DNA of 64,000 bases from G965233625 sp965233625 (GTDB taxonomy: Bacteria > Planctomycetota > Planctomycetia > Pirellulales > Pirellulaceae): assembly GCA_965233625.1 (NCBI GenBank), contig OZ247499.1:1984001-2048000 (forward strand), written 5' to 3'. This document shows positions 35,384 to 43,114 of this stretch, piece after piece (within the stretch, counting starts at the first letter, position 1; each line of letters starts with the position of its first letter). A program made the translations under genes and the position numbers. The notes under the pieces were generated by a model. It worked only from the letters and a program-made list of their open reading frames with translations. It was not told the origin of the DNA and searched no databases.

Positions 35384-36448
35384 CTAGGCCGGTTGCTCTG
35401 CCATCGCCTGCGCCGTTTCGACGATAATTCGCGCTGCGGCTTCTGCCTGGGTTCTGGAAACATCCAGGTGCGTGACGGCCCGCACATGCTCGTGGCTGAA
35501 AGTCAGGAGACGCACGCCGTTCTGCTCAGCAGCTTCGACAAACGCATCGGCGGAGCCGAGTCTGGCGTCTACGCGGAAGATGACGATGTTAGTGTCGACG
35601 ACCGCAGGTTCAAGCGTGAGACCGGGCGCCTCGTGCACGGCACCGGCGATGATTTGCGCGTGAGCGTGATCCTGATGCAGCAGTTCCCGGTGATGCTGCA
35701 GCGCGTGCAACGCCCCGGCGGCGATAATACCGGCCTGCCGCATACCACCGCCGAACAGTTTGCGATGATTCCTTGCCTGCGCCATATCTTCCTTACTGCC
35801 GGCCAGGGCAGAGCCAACCGGCGCCCCCAGCCCTTTGCTGAAACAGACGCTGACGGTGTCGAAGTGCGAACACCATTCAGCGGCCGTTGCCTCGCTGGCC
35901 GCCACGGCGTTGAACAGCCGGGCGCCATCCAGGTGCGTCTTCAATCCATTTTCATGCGCCCACGCGCAGATTTCCGCGACTTCATCCAGCGGATGTATCC
36001 GCCCGGCGCCACGGTTGTGTGTTACCTCCAGGCAGACCAGCCGCGTGCGGACGAGGTGTTCGTTCCGTGGCCGGATCAGGCGGGTCAACTGCGGCAGCTT
36101 CAGCAGATTTTCTTCACCTATGACCGGACGCGCTACAACACCACTCAACTGGGCGAAGGCGCCTTGCTCGTAGTTGAAGATGTGGCAGCCTTCTTCACAG
36201 ATGAATTCGTCGCCCGGTTTACAATGCACACGTACGGCGACCTGGTTGGTCATGGTGCCAGAAGGCATGAACAACGCCGCTTCTTTGCCCAGCAACTCCG
36301 CGGTAAAAGTCTGCAGCCGGGCGACCGTCGGGTCTACATCAATCACATCGTCATCGACGTCTGCTTCGGCCATGGCCGTCCGCATCGCCGCCGTGGGGCG
36401 GGTGACTGTGTCGCTGCGTAGGTCCACCGGGATTCGTGCGTTGTTCAT
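35384..36448 (-). CDS. ltaE: Low-specificity threonine aldolase
   Basis: A 354-residue PLP enzyme of the beta-eliminating lyase family. DLRSDTVTRPTAAMRTAM starts the fold; FMPSGTMTNQVA, HLDGARLFNA and the PLP-lysine motif SVCFSKGLGAPVGS are all present. The usual DDDVYGEDPT loop reads DDDVIDVDPT here. It cleaves L-threonine or L-allo-threonine to glycine and acetaldehyde. ATG 36448 overlaps the TAA of the S4 gene by one base (TAATG), so translation is coupled. The convergent STN-like gene ends 21 bases beyond its stop. Confidence 0.94.
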   Translation of the reverse strand: MNNARIPVDLRSDTVTRPTAAMRTAMAEADVDDDVIDVDPTVARLQTFTAELLGKEAALFMPSGTMTNQVAVRVHCKPGDEFICEEGCHIFNYEQGAFAQLSGVVARPVIGEENLLKLPQLTRLIRPRNEHLVRTRLVCLEVTHNRGAGRIHPLDEVAEICAWAHENGLKTHLDGARLFNAVAASEATAAEWCSHFDTVSVCFSKGLGAPVGSALAGSKEDMAQARNHRKLFGGGMRQAGIIAAGALHALQHHRELLHQDHAHAQIIAGAVHEAPGLTLEPAVVDTNIVIFRVDARLGSADAFVEAAEQNGVRLLTFSHEHVRAVTHLDVSRTQAEAAARIIVETAQAMAEQPA

Positions 36449-36699
36449 TACAGCCAGCCTTCCTCGCCAGGCGCGGGCACAACCATCGTTTCGCCGTTGG
36501 CCTGGACGACATCGCCAGCGATGAGTTTGCGGCGACGGCGGGTTTCTACTTCTTCATTGACCAGAACTTCTCCGCTCTGGATCAGTAGTTTTGCCTGGCC
36601 GCCCGTTTCGGTGACGAAATTCATTTTCAGGAATTGATCCAACCGCAAACTCTGCGGCTCTGGTTCTGCGTTTTCTGATTCGTTGGGCTGGAGATTCAT
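36448..36699 (-). CDS. Small S4-domain RNA-binding protein
   Basis: An 83-residue protein that is almost only an S4 domain (residues 19-68: LRLDQFLKMNFVTETGGQAKLLIQSGEVLVN). Such YbcJ-type proteins bind structured RNA and are linked to ribosome assembly or recycling. A short acidic N-terminal extension precedes it. Its stop overlaps the ltaE start by one base, and both are transcribed leftward. The MarR gene begins on the opposite strand 236 bases away, so the gap holds divergent promoters. Confidence 0.88.
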   Translation of the reverse strand: MNLQPNESENAEPEPQSLRLDQFLKMNFVTETGGQAKLLIQSGEVLVNEEVETRRRRKLIAGDVVQANGETMVVPAPGEEGWL

Positions 36700-36791
36700 T
36701 GAATTGATTTATGTAGGGCGGCAATCTGCGCAGGTAATTTGTTGTGTTAGCAGCGGGCGATATGGTGCATAATACCGCGCTGACTTATCCG

Positions 36792-36812
36792 CTGGCGCCC
36801 GTTCGGCGCCAG
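36792..36812. other. Perfect 8-bp hairpin in divergent region
   Basis: CTGGCGCC (36792-36799) pairs with GGCGCCAG (36805-36812) around a CGTTC loop. The same CTGGCGCCCGT sequence appears again at 36874-36884. The core is the GGCGCC palindrome that is over-represented in this window, so a specific regulatory role is not proven. Confidence 0.5.
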
Positions 36813-36839
36813 GTTTCAAAAGACCGAAGTTATAGAAAC

Positions 36840-36850
36840 TGCAAGTTGCA
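36840..36850. promoter_or_regulatory. Candidate MarR operator
   Basis: TGCAA-G-TTGCA is an 11-base interrupted palindrome 86 bases upstream of the MarR start. A perfect TTGACA (36867-36872) lies just downstream on the plus strand, though no good -10 follows at 17 bases. MarR proteins commonly bind such palindromes near their own promoters, so autoregulation is plausible but untested. Confidence 0.35.
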
Positions 36851-36935
36851 CTAAGACCATTGCATGTTGACACCTGGCGCCCGTGGGTAGAGCATACAGG
36901 TGATGATTTGTGGGGCGTAGATAGGAAAAACCTGC

Positions 36936-37415
36936 ATGAGGCGAAGCAAACTTCAGGAAGAATTGCGTAAGAAGAAGCCCTTTGAGCGGCTGGAACAAGA
37001 GGCGATTCTCAATATTCTGCGGGTCAACGATCAGTATATGAATCGTTTTGGCAGGCTCTTCCGCAAATATAAACTGACCAATTCTCAGTACAATGTCCTA
37101 CGGATTCTGCGGGGCGAAGCCAGGCCGATGCGATGCCTGGAAATTGCAGACCGGCTCATTCAGGTGGTGCCTGCAATTACTGGTCTGATTGACCGCCTTG
37201 TCGCCAATGAGTTTGTCACGCGTACACGCGATGCGCGGGACGGCCGCGTCTATAACATCGAAATCACGCCCAAAGCACTCGAGATTCTGCTGGAACTGGA
37301 TGAGCCGGTTATGGATCTCCACAAAAAACTGATCGGGCATCTGTCAGAAGACGAGCTTCAGCAGTTGATCACACTGCTGGAAAAAGCACGCGAGCCGCTC
37401 AGTGACGATAAATAG
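36936..37415 (+). CDS. MarR-family transcriptional regulator
   Basis: A 159-residue winged-helix protein. The helix-turn-helix lies at about residues 60-95 (RPMRCLEIADRLIQVVPAITGLIDRLVANEFV), followed by the wing RTRDARDGRVYNIEITPKA. These are classical MarR features. It probably acts as a dimeric repressor, relieved by a small ligand or oxidation. The ATG has AGGAA upstream (GATAGGAAAAACCTGCATG). No obvious target operon lies immediately downstream: the next gene is a DegT aminotransferase 169 bases away. Autoregulation through the upstream palindrome is possible. Confidence 0.93.
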   Translation: MRRSKLQEELRKKKPFERLEQEAILNILRVNDQYMNRFGRLFRKYKLTNSQYNVLRILRGEARPMRCLEIADRLIQVVPAITGLIDRLVANEFVTRTRDARDGRVYNIEITPKALEILLELDEPVMDLHKKLIGHLSEDELQQLITLLEKAREPLSDDK

Positions 37416-37444
37416 GCCCGCCGTTGTCCGCTGCGTCATCTGCG

Positions 37445-37463
37445 TCCGGCGATGAGCGCCGGA
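37445..37463 (+). other. Hairpin between MarR and DegT genes
   Basis: TCCGGCG (37445-37451) and CGCCGGA (37457-37463) form a perfect 7-bp stem with loop ATGAG, 30 bases after the MarR stop. There is no T-run, so it is at most a weak terminator or mRNA stabiliser. Confidence 0.4.
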
Positions 37464-37584
37464 AACTGGCTGAATTAGTCTTGACCGTGCGTTCGCCCTG
37501 ACTCTATGGTTGCAGCACGATCTTTTCCGCGGGCGTGTTTGCACCGCTCGCTGTAACCACCGCATGGAGGCTGTGGAAAACGAC

Positions 37585-38742
37585 ATGCCCACACCGACGC
37601 CCATTCCTGTACCGCTGCTTGACGTTAATGCTGGCAACCGTCCTTTGCGGGACGAAATCCTGGCGGCGATCACCGCAGTCTGCGATTCCGGACGCTTTCT
37701 GTTCGGTCCCGATGTCAAACAGCTTGAAGCTTCCGTCGCTGAACTCTGCAACGCGAAGCATGCCATCGGCTGTGCCTCGGGAAGCGACGCTCTGCTGCTG
37801 GCGCTGATGGCCAAAGGAATCCAGTCCGGCGACGAAGTCATCACGCCCAGCTTCACCTTTTTTGCCACGGCCAGTGCAGTCTGGCGGCTGGGCGCCACGC
37901 CCGTGTTTGTGGACGTTGATCCGCAGACCTTCAACCTGGACATGAACCAGGTGGAAGACGCGATTACCCCTGCCACCAAGGCGATCATTCCCGTGCATCT
38001 GTTCGGCCAGTGTGCGGATATGCAGCCGTTGATGGAACTGGCGGGCCGCCGCGATCTGTTCATTGTCGAAGACGCCGCCCAGGCAATCGGCGCCGGTTAT
38101 CACAACGCGATGGCGGGCTCGATTGGCGACGTTGGCTGCTTTAGCTTCTATCCGACCAAAAATCTGGGCGGTTTTGGCGATGGCGGCATGCTGACCACAC
38201 AGTGTGATGAACTGGCAGCTTCGCTGCGTCGTCTGGCAGCGCACGGCATGGAGCCACGCTACTACCATCGCGAAGTGGGCATTAACAGCCGCCTGGATTC
38301 CATTCAGGCTGCGGCGTTGAACGTGAAGCTGAAGCACCTGCCCGCCTGGACCGAAAAACGCCGCGAGCACGCCGCTCGTTACACGCAGTTGCTGACTGAC
38401 AGCGGTCTGGCTGGGCAACTGCAACTGCCACGCGAAGAAGCGGGCTACCACCATGTGTGGAATCAGTACACCATCCGCGTGCCTGACGGCCGTCGCGACG
38501 CGCTCCGCCAGCACATGGCGGCAAGCAGCGTGGGCGCCGAGATCTATTATCCCGTGCCGCTGCATCAGCAGGAGTGTTTCAAATCACTCGGCTATGAGAA
38601 AGGCAGCCTGCCGGTGACGGACACACTTGCGAGCGAAGTGCTCAGCCTGCCGGTATTCCCGGAACTGTCCATCGCGCAGCAGGACCGCGTCGTGGAGTGC
38701 ATGGAAGATTTCTTTGCCGGACGCGAAGCCAAAGCGGCGTAG
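37585..38742 (+). CDS. DegT/DnrJ/EryC1/StrS-family aminotransferase
   Basis: A 385-residue PLP enzyme for sugar amination. PLLDVNAGNRPLRDEI opens the fold; GCASGSDALLLALMA is the phosphate-binding loop; ED at 162-163 stacks on PLP; the Schiff-base lysine is Lys192 in SFYPTKNLGGFGDGG. GINSRLDSIQAAALNVKL completes the family. It transfers an amino group to a nucleotide-linked keto-sugar, probably for surface polysaccharide or glycolipid. ATG 37585 is preferred over ATG 37564 and 37510. No other sugar-nucleotide enzyme is adjacent. A RbsD/FucU gene follows after 61 bases. Confidence 0.92.
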   Translation: MPTPTPIPVPLLDVNAGNRPLRDEILAAITAVCDSGRFLFGPDVKQLEASVAELCNAKHAIGCASGSDALLLALMAKGIQSGDEVITPSFTFFATASAVWRLGATPVFVDVDPQTFNLDMNQVEDAITPATKAIIPVHLFGQCADMQPLMELAGRRDLFIVEDAAQAIGAGYHNAMAGSIGDVGCFSFYPTKNLGGFGDGGMLTTQCDELAASLRRLAAHGMEPRYYHREVGINSRLDSIQAAALNVKLKHLPAWTEKRREHAARYTQLLTDSGLAGQLQLPREEAGYHHVWNQYTIRVPDGRRDALRQHMAASSVGAEIYYPVPLHQQECFKSLGYEKGSLPVTDTLASEVLSLPVFPELSIAQQDRVVECMEDFFAGREAKAA

Positions 38743-38803
38743 GAATCCGGTTCCAGGTCAGCACCGGAAATAAATCAGCGCCCGGTAATAACGGATTTCC
38801 TCA

Positions 38804-39250
38804 ATGCTCCGGCAGCAGTTGATACATCCAGAAATTCTCGCCGTGCTAGGCGCGGCGGGGCACCACGCAAAGGTGCTGATTGCTGACGGAAATTACCCGG
38901 CGTCGACCCGCCGTGGGCCTGATGCAAAAATTGTCCACCTCAACCTGATGCCAGGTCTTGTCACCTGCAATCAGGTGTTGCAGGCATTGCTGAACGTGAT
39001 GCCGCTAGACGCTGTGCAGACCATGATGTATCAGACGGAAGGCAAATACGCCCTATCGGCTGATCCGCCCGTGTGGAACCAGTACCGGGAAAGTCTGTCT
39101 GCCGCTAGTGTTGCGCTGGAGCTAGAGCCGGTCGAGAAGTGGGCGTTCTACGACGCGGTTTCGACCCCGGACCATGTGCTGACAATTCAAACCGGAGACC
39201 AGCAGCAATTCGCAAATATTCTGCTGACGATGGGCAGCCGCCAGGATTAA
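38804..39250 (+). CDS. RbsD/FucU-family sugar mutarotase
   Basis: A 148-residue protein. AGHHAKVLIADGNYPAS holds the catalytic His region of D-ribose pyranase/L-fucose mutarotase, and VWNQYRESLSAA and FYDAVSTPDHVLTIQTGDQQ are conserved C-terminal landmarks. It interconverts pyranose and furanose or anomeric forms of ribose or fucose. The sequence is nearer FucU by motif (KIVHLNLMPGL), but specificity cannot be fixed. It follows the DegT gene closely and precedes a 577-base intergenic region. Confidence 0.88.
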   Translation: MLRQQLIHPEILAVLGAAGHHAKVLIADGNYPASTRRGPDAKIVHLNLMPGLVTCNQVLQALLNVMPLDAVQTMMYQTEGKYALSADPPVWNQYRESLSAASVALELEPVEKWAFYDAVSTPDHVLTIQTGDQQQFANILLTMGSRQD

Positions 39251-39475
39251 GCAGCGGGCAAAAGCTTGACCGCCCGGCGCCCAAAGCCGAATAATAGCCC
39301 GGAAGCAGGACTTTCTGCTATTTCACCTTTGTGGTGTTGTGGCGGGAATCTTTAGAAGTGACAATAGGAAGTGCTGGCTCGCGTTTACGCGACGCGAGGG
39401 ACTGTCAAGCCACGAAGAGGCCGCATCTTTGGCACGCGGTCGAAGTGGGGAATTCCGTGGAAAGGAGGTGGTCAA

Positions 39476-39517
39476 TTGAATTATTTCTGTAGAAGCCAAC
39501 GAGGTGGCGTCGCCTGA
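39476..39517 (+). CDS. 13-codon ORF with perfect Shine-Dalgarno
   Basis: TTG 39476 starts MNYFCRSQRGGVA and stops at TGA 39515-39517. Upstream AAAGGAGGT (39461-39469) is fully complementary to the 16S anti-Shine-Dalgarno over nine bases, with 7 bases of spacing, far better than most genes in this window. Such a strong signal on such a short ORF suggests a leader peptide or microprotein. No known leader-peptide rule (for example a run of one amino acid) is obvious. Confidence 0.35.
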   Translation: MNYFCRSQRGGVA

Positions 39518-39584
39518 CACAACCGGCGGGTTGCTCAGTGCAGCCGCCACCATCTCGTGTGAACGCACACGTTCGCACATCGCC

Positions 39585-39622
39585 GGGGCCTGGTTTCTAA
39601 GAAGCCAGGCTCCGCTTATTTT
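39585..39622 (+). terminator. Probable Rho-independent terminator
   Basis: GGGGCCTGG (39585-39593) pairs with CCAGGCTCC (39605-39613) with one G-T pair, and the stem extends by three further pairs. A U-rich TTATTTT follows at 39616-39622. It ends the structured region and lies 205 bases before the next gene. Confidence 0.55.
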
Positions 39623-39827
39623 GAGAACCGCGGCGGTTTACCGGGCATGAACCTGATCTGCCCCCGTCGCGTCTGTAGAACGATGAACGTCTGCGATTCT
39701 GGCAGCGTATATTCAAATAGCGCACCCTAAGTGCAGCATGATTGCGGTTTCCAATTTGTCGCTTCCGCTATAATTGTTGCAGGCTGCAAAACGGTGCATC
39801 GAACCCTTTGATACAAGGCGCTGAATC

Positions 39828-40826
39828 ATGGCTCCCTGGCAGGAAAGTCCTTCGCTTGAATTCAATCTCGCCAAGCCGCACGCAGAGCGTTTCGCCCGTC
39901 TTCCGTTAGAGGCGATTGAGAAAGGCCGCATGCTGCTTGAAGCGGTCATGCAGGATGTGCCGGACATTGCGAGGATGGCGATTCCGCTGGTGCAACAGAG
40001 AACCAATGACCGCTTCCAACCAGAGGTAGAAGCGTTGGCGGACGCTTTCGATCTGGACTGGCGGGATATTCTCCTCGCAAATATCAGCTACGATCTGACG
40101 ATCGGCGTGCTCGGCTGTTCCACCGTCGCCTTGCCCACACCGGCCGGGCCGGTTGTCGCCCGTAATATGGACTGGTTCCCCGAACGTCCGTTGGCGCACG
40201 CGAGCTATCTGTTGCACAACCACCGCAACGGCGAACCCGCCTTCGCCAACGCAGGTTGGCCTGGCTCCATCGGCGCCGTAACCGGAATGTCCGCCAAGGG
40301 ATTCGGAATCGTGCTCAACGCCGTCATCAGCCCGGAGAAATCGCGGACCGACGGCTACCCGGTGATGCTTTATATCCGCCGCGTGCTGGAAGAAGCGGCC
40401 GGTTATGAAGAAGCGCTGGAGATGCTCACGCACGAGGTGCTGGCTACGTCCGCGCTGATTACCGTCGTAGGCAGTGAGAACGATCAACGCGCCGTCGTAG
40501 AGCGTTCTCCTTCACGCCACGCCGTCCGTCATGCCACAGGTGACACGCCCCTGGTGGCGACCAATGACTATCGCAAACTGTATGCGACGACGACACACGA
40601 CAGTAACGAGATCTATCAGACAACCTGCACCCGCTACGATGAGATCCATAACTTCTTCAGCGGCCACAGGCAGGATGACGAAGTCAGCGACGACAAGCTG
40701 CTGTATCTCCTTTCAAGCGAAAATGTGATGCAGTCCATCACCGCGCAGCACATTATCATGCGTCCACGCGAAAACTATATCCGCCTGCTCAATCCCCGCC
40801 GATGTTTTGAAGACGCGGTCGTTTAG
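39828..40826 (+). CDS. C45/NAAA-type Ntn-hydrolase (acid amidase-like)
   Basis: A 332-residue protein of the linear amide C-N hydrolase/choloylglycine-hydrolase superfamily. Catalytic Cys97 lies in VLGCSTVALP and is followed by GPVVARNMDWFPE, the typical RNxDW signature; NAGWPGSIGAVTGMSAKGFGIVLNA continues the fold. Activation would normally expose the Cys as N-terminal nucleophile by self-cleavage at Gly96-Cys97. The substrate class is N-acyl amides such as acyl-amino acids or acyl-ethanolamides. No signal peptide is visible. The ATG is at 39828, after the 577-base structured gap. Confidence 0.85.
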   Translation: MAPWQESPSLEFNLAKPHAERFARLPLEAIEKGRMLLEAVMQDVPDIARMAIPLVQQRTNDRFQPEVEALADAFDLDWRDILLANISYDLTIGVLGCSTVALPTPAGPVVARNMDWFPERPLAHASYLLHNHRNGEPAFANAGWPGSIGAVTGMSAKGFGIVLNAVISPEKSRTDGYPVMLYIRRVLEEAAGYEEALEMLTHEVLATSALITVVGSENDQRAVVERSPSRHAVRHATGDTPLVATNDYRKLYATTTHDSNEIYQTTCTRYDEIHNFFSGHRQDDEVSDDKLLYLLSSENVMQSITAQHIIMRPRENYIRLLNPRRCFEDAVV

Positions 40827-40967
40827 GCTTTGTCGCCAGCTTCCGGGCGTGGCCGGAATTTTCCGCCGCGTTCACTCTGCAATCGTGTGTACAATAGAAG
40901 CGGCGCGGCGGTAATCTGGCTGCTGCACGACTTCCGTTGAATCTTCATCACGCTGCGGGGCGGCATT

Positions 40968-41585
40968 ATGCAATACCGGTTTTTTCTTCTTACCACCACG
41001 CTCGTTCTAGTGGCGACAGCCAGCGTATTCGCCCAGCCCACGCGCGAAGAACTGACGCTCAAAAAGTCACAGGCCACCTTGGAGCGAGAATCGAAAGAAG
41101 TTGAGGCGGAAGCACGGATACCTGCGTTTGAATTTAAAGAAAGCCTTTACAGCCGCAGCACCCGCCGCCCGGACATTTTTCACGCCGTTGCCACGATCCT
41201 GACCAAGGATATCCGCCTCTTCAAAGACTATCTGGTGACCGACGTTATCTGGGAGTACGAGACAGGCAACATGCTGTGCCTGCAGGCAGAACCGCCTTCG
41301 ACGACGAAGAACGCCAAGATTTTCTACGCATCCGAAATCCGCAGCGTCACCATCCGCAGTAAGAACGGACAGTTCAAGTATTACGTCTACGACGACAAAC
41401 AGCAGAAACTGCGGCCTGCGATGCGCGGCATTAACGTCGAACCAGAGATGGTGGCCCGCTATGAATTTGACCGCCGGCGCCGTGCGCTGAAATTCGGCCC
41501 AGGCGCCATCGAGCGTATCCAGCCCACCAAAGAAGAAGTGGCCAATTGCGGGCTGGAGCGGGTCGAAATACGGTTCACCAAGTAG
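40968..41585 (+). CDS. Exported hypothetical protein
   Basis: A 205-residue protein with a clear signal peptide (MQYRFFLLTTTLVLVATASVFAQ, cleavage after AQ). The mature part is charged, with beta-rich stretches around IRSVTIRSKNGQFKYYVYDD and ERVEIRFTK. No family or catalytic motif is recognised. It lies 141 bases after the C45-type hydrolase and 75 bases before the enolase-superfamily gene, on the same strand, so it could share a transcript with either. It is probably a periplasmic protein. Confidence 0.75.
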   Translation: MQYRFFLLTTTLVLVATASVFAQPTREELTLKKSQATLERESKEVEAEARIPAFEFKESLYSRSTRRPDIFHAVATILTKDIRLFKDYLVTDVIWEYETGNMLCLQAEPPSTTKNAKIFYASEIRSVTIRSKNGQFKYYVYDDKQQKLRPAMRGINVEPEMVARYEFDRRRRALKFGPGAIERIQPTKEEVANCGLERVEIRFTK

Positions 41586-41659
41586 GTCTGCGGACGCCGC
41601 GTTCTGCTGGTAAACTGTGGATCTGATTTCCCAGGTTACCCAGCAAGGCGTTTGCGAGC

Positions 41660-43006
41660 ATGACGAAACCGACTGACATTTTTCTCAAGAGTGTGACGGC
41701 CGACACTCAGCACTTTGACTATCGCACGCCAATTAAATTCGGCGGCCGCGTGGTGACTTCTGTCGTATTGCTGAACATTACGGTCCAGGTCGAAACCCGT
41801 AGCGGAAAAACCGCTGAGGGCTTCTGCAATGTGCCGCTTGGCAATGTGTGGGGCTGGCCCAGCCAGACGCTTGATAACGAGCAGACGCTGGCCGCCATGC
41901 ACGACTTTGCGCACATGGCCGTCGCCGGCGCGGGGAAATACAACGGCGCAGAGCATCCGCTGGAGATCACGCATCAACTGGCCAGCGAGCATGCCGGTTA
42001 CGCAAAGTCCATTGAAGAAAAATATGGCGAAGCCATTCCCCGGCTCGCGCAACTTGTCTGCATCAGTCCCATCGAAGGCGCCATTCACGATGCCTATGGC
42101 AAAGTGCACCAGGCAAGCAGCTACAACGTGCTGGGCGAAGAATTCGTAAACAACGACATCTCCCGCTATCTGAACGACGACTTTGCTGGCGATTACCTTT
42201 CGCAGTACACGCTCCGCGACGTCAAACCGCAGATGCCGCTATATCATCTGGTCGGCGCCCTCGACCCGCTCACTACCGACGACCTGCAAGACCCTGTCGG
42301 TGACGGACTACCAGAAACATTACAGGACTGGGTGAAGGCCGACGGGCTGACGCATCTGAAGATCAAACTCAACGGCGACGACCTGGAATGGGATGTCCGC
42401 CGCGTGGCCGCGATCGAATCGGCAGTGGCTGAGGCTCAGGAACAACGCGGCCGCGAAACCTGGTTCTACTCGCTGGACTTCAATGAGAAGTGCGAAAGCG
42501 TGGACTATGTACTCGACTTCCTCGCACGTACGCAGGAGGTCGCGCCGGCCGCCCTGCAGCGGGTGCAGTATATCGAACAGCCTACGCATCGCGACCTGCG
42601 GGCGAATCCGGAAAACCGCATGCACCGGGCGGCAAAGATTAAACCGGTCGTGATTGACGAATCGCTGGTCGACTTTGAAAGCCTACTGCTGGCCCGAGAA
42701 CAAGGCTACTCCGGCGTCGCACTTAAAGCGTGCAAAGGGCATAGCGAAGCATTGTTGATGGGGGCGGCCGCGCAGAAATACAACATGTTTCTTTGCGTGC
42801 AGGATCTGACCTGTGTCGGCGCCTCGTTGTTGCACTCGGCCAGCCTGGCCGCACGGATACCAACCGTCGCCGCCATCGAAGCGAACGGCCGCCAGTATTG
42901 CCCGGCAGGAAACCGCGGTTGGGAAGACCGCTTCCCAGGCATGTTCAACATCACCAGCGGCGTGGTTCAAACCGGCGAGCTAAACGGCCCCGGCCTGGGC
43001 TTCTGA
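41660..43006 (+). CDS. Enolase-superfamily (mandelate racemase/muconate lactonizing) enzyme
   Basis: A 448-residue barrel enzyme. The KxK motif LKIKLNG lies at the end of the second strand; metal ligands follow as Asp in SLDFNEKC, Glu in YIEQPT and Asp in VIDESL; a later KACKGH lysine region completes the active site. The capping domain is at the N-terminus. By superfamily rule it abstracts the alpha proton of a carboxylate, often a sugar acid. The family arrangement is diverged, so the substrate cannot be named. No signal peptide is present. It lies in a row of plus-strand genes without tight overlap. Confidence 0.85.
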   Translation: MTKPTDIFLKSVTADTQHFDYRTPIKFGGRVVTSVVLLNITVQVETRSGKTAEGFCNVPLGNVWGWPSQTLDNEQTLAAMHDFAHMAVAGAGKYNGAEHPLEITHQLASEHAGYAKSIEEKYGEAIPRLAQLVCISPIEGAIHDAYGKVHQASSYNVLGEEFVNNDISRYLNDDFAGDYLSQYTLRDVKPQMPLYHLVGALDPLTTDDLQDPVGDGLPETLQDWVKADGLTHLKIKLNGDDLEWDVRRVAAIESAVAEAQEQRGRETWFYSLDFNEKCESVDYVLDFLARTQEVAPAALQRVQYIEQPTHRDLRANPENRMHRAAKIKPVVIDESLVDFESLLLAREQGYSGVALKACKGHSEALLMGAAAQKYNMFLCVQDLTCVGASLLHSASLAARIPTVAAIEANGRQYCPAGNRGWEDRFPGMFNITSGVVQTGELNGPGLGF

Positions 43007-43114
43007 ACGCTGTTTCCATCTGAAGATGATGCGGGTGGACGGAACTTTCCTGATGGTTGTCTCGTCTACCTGCTGGATTCTTACGTTCTAATCTGTGACA
43101 AGAAGGACTGTCAG

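Larger units (their letters stand above)
39349..39622 (+). ncRNA. Candidate structured RNA with internal 13-codon ORF
   Basis: The stretch has several nested or consecutive self-complementary segments (39378-39398, 39500-39557, 39557-39570, 39585-39613) ending in a hairpin with a U-rich tail, as a small independent transcript would. I tested it against tmRNA, RNase P, SRP and 6S landmarks by eye and saw none of them. It may be a leader/attenuator, a small RNA, or a dual-function RNA. The 5' boundary is a guess. Covariation across relatives would be needed to confirm it. Confidence 0.3.
39251..39827. other. Long structured intergenic region
   Basis: A 577-base gap between two plus-strand genes. 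It contains a hairpin at 39378-39398 (CTCGCG/CGCGAG), a perfect Shine-Dalgarno with a 13-codon ORF (39476-39517), a complementary pair CGAGGTGGCG / CGCCACC-AT-CTCG around 39500-39557, a GTGTG-AACG-CACAC hairpin at 39557-39570, and a long hairpin with a U-rich tail at 39585-39622. Nothing definite is seen from 39623 to 39827 apart from the expected promoter of the next gene. Confidence 0.6.

Noticed and set aside
35363..36421. Plus-strand 352-aa frame antisense to threonine aldolase
   Set aside because: The minus strand carries all catalytic motifs of the aldolase; this frame has none and no ribosome binding site.
39323..39580. Minus-strand 85-aa ORF in the structured intergenic region
   Set aside because: No ribosome binding site, no domain, poor codon pattern, and it runs through the strong stems of the opposite strand.
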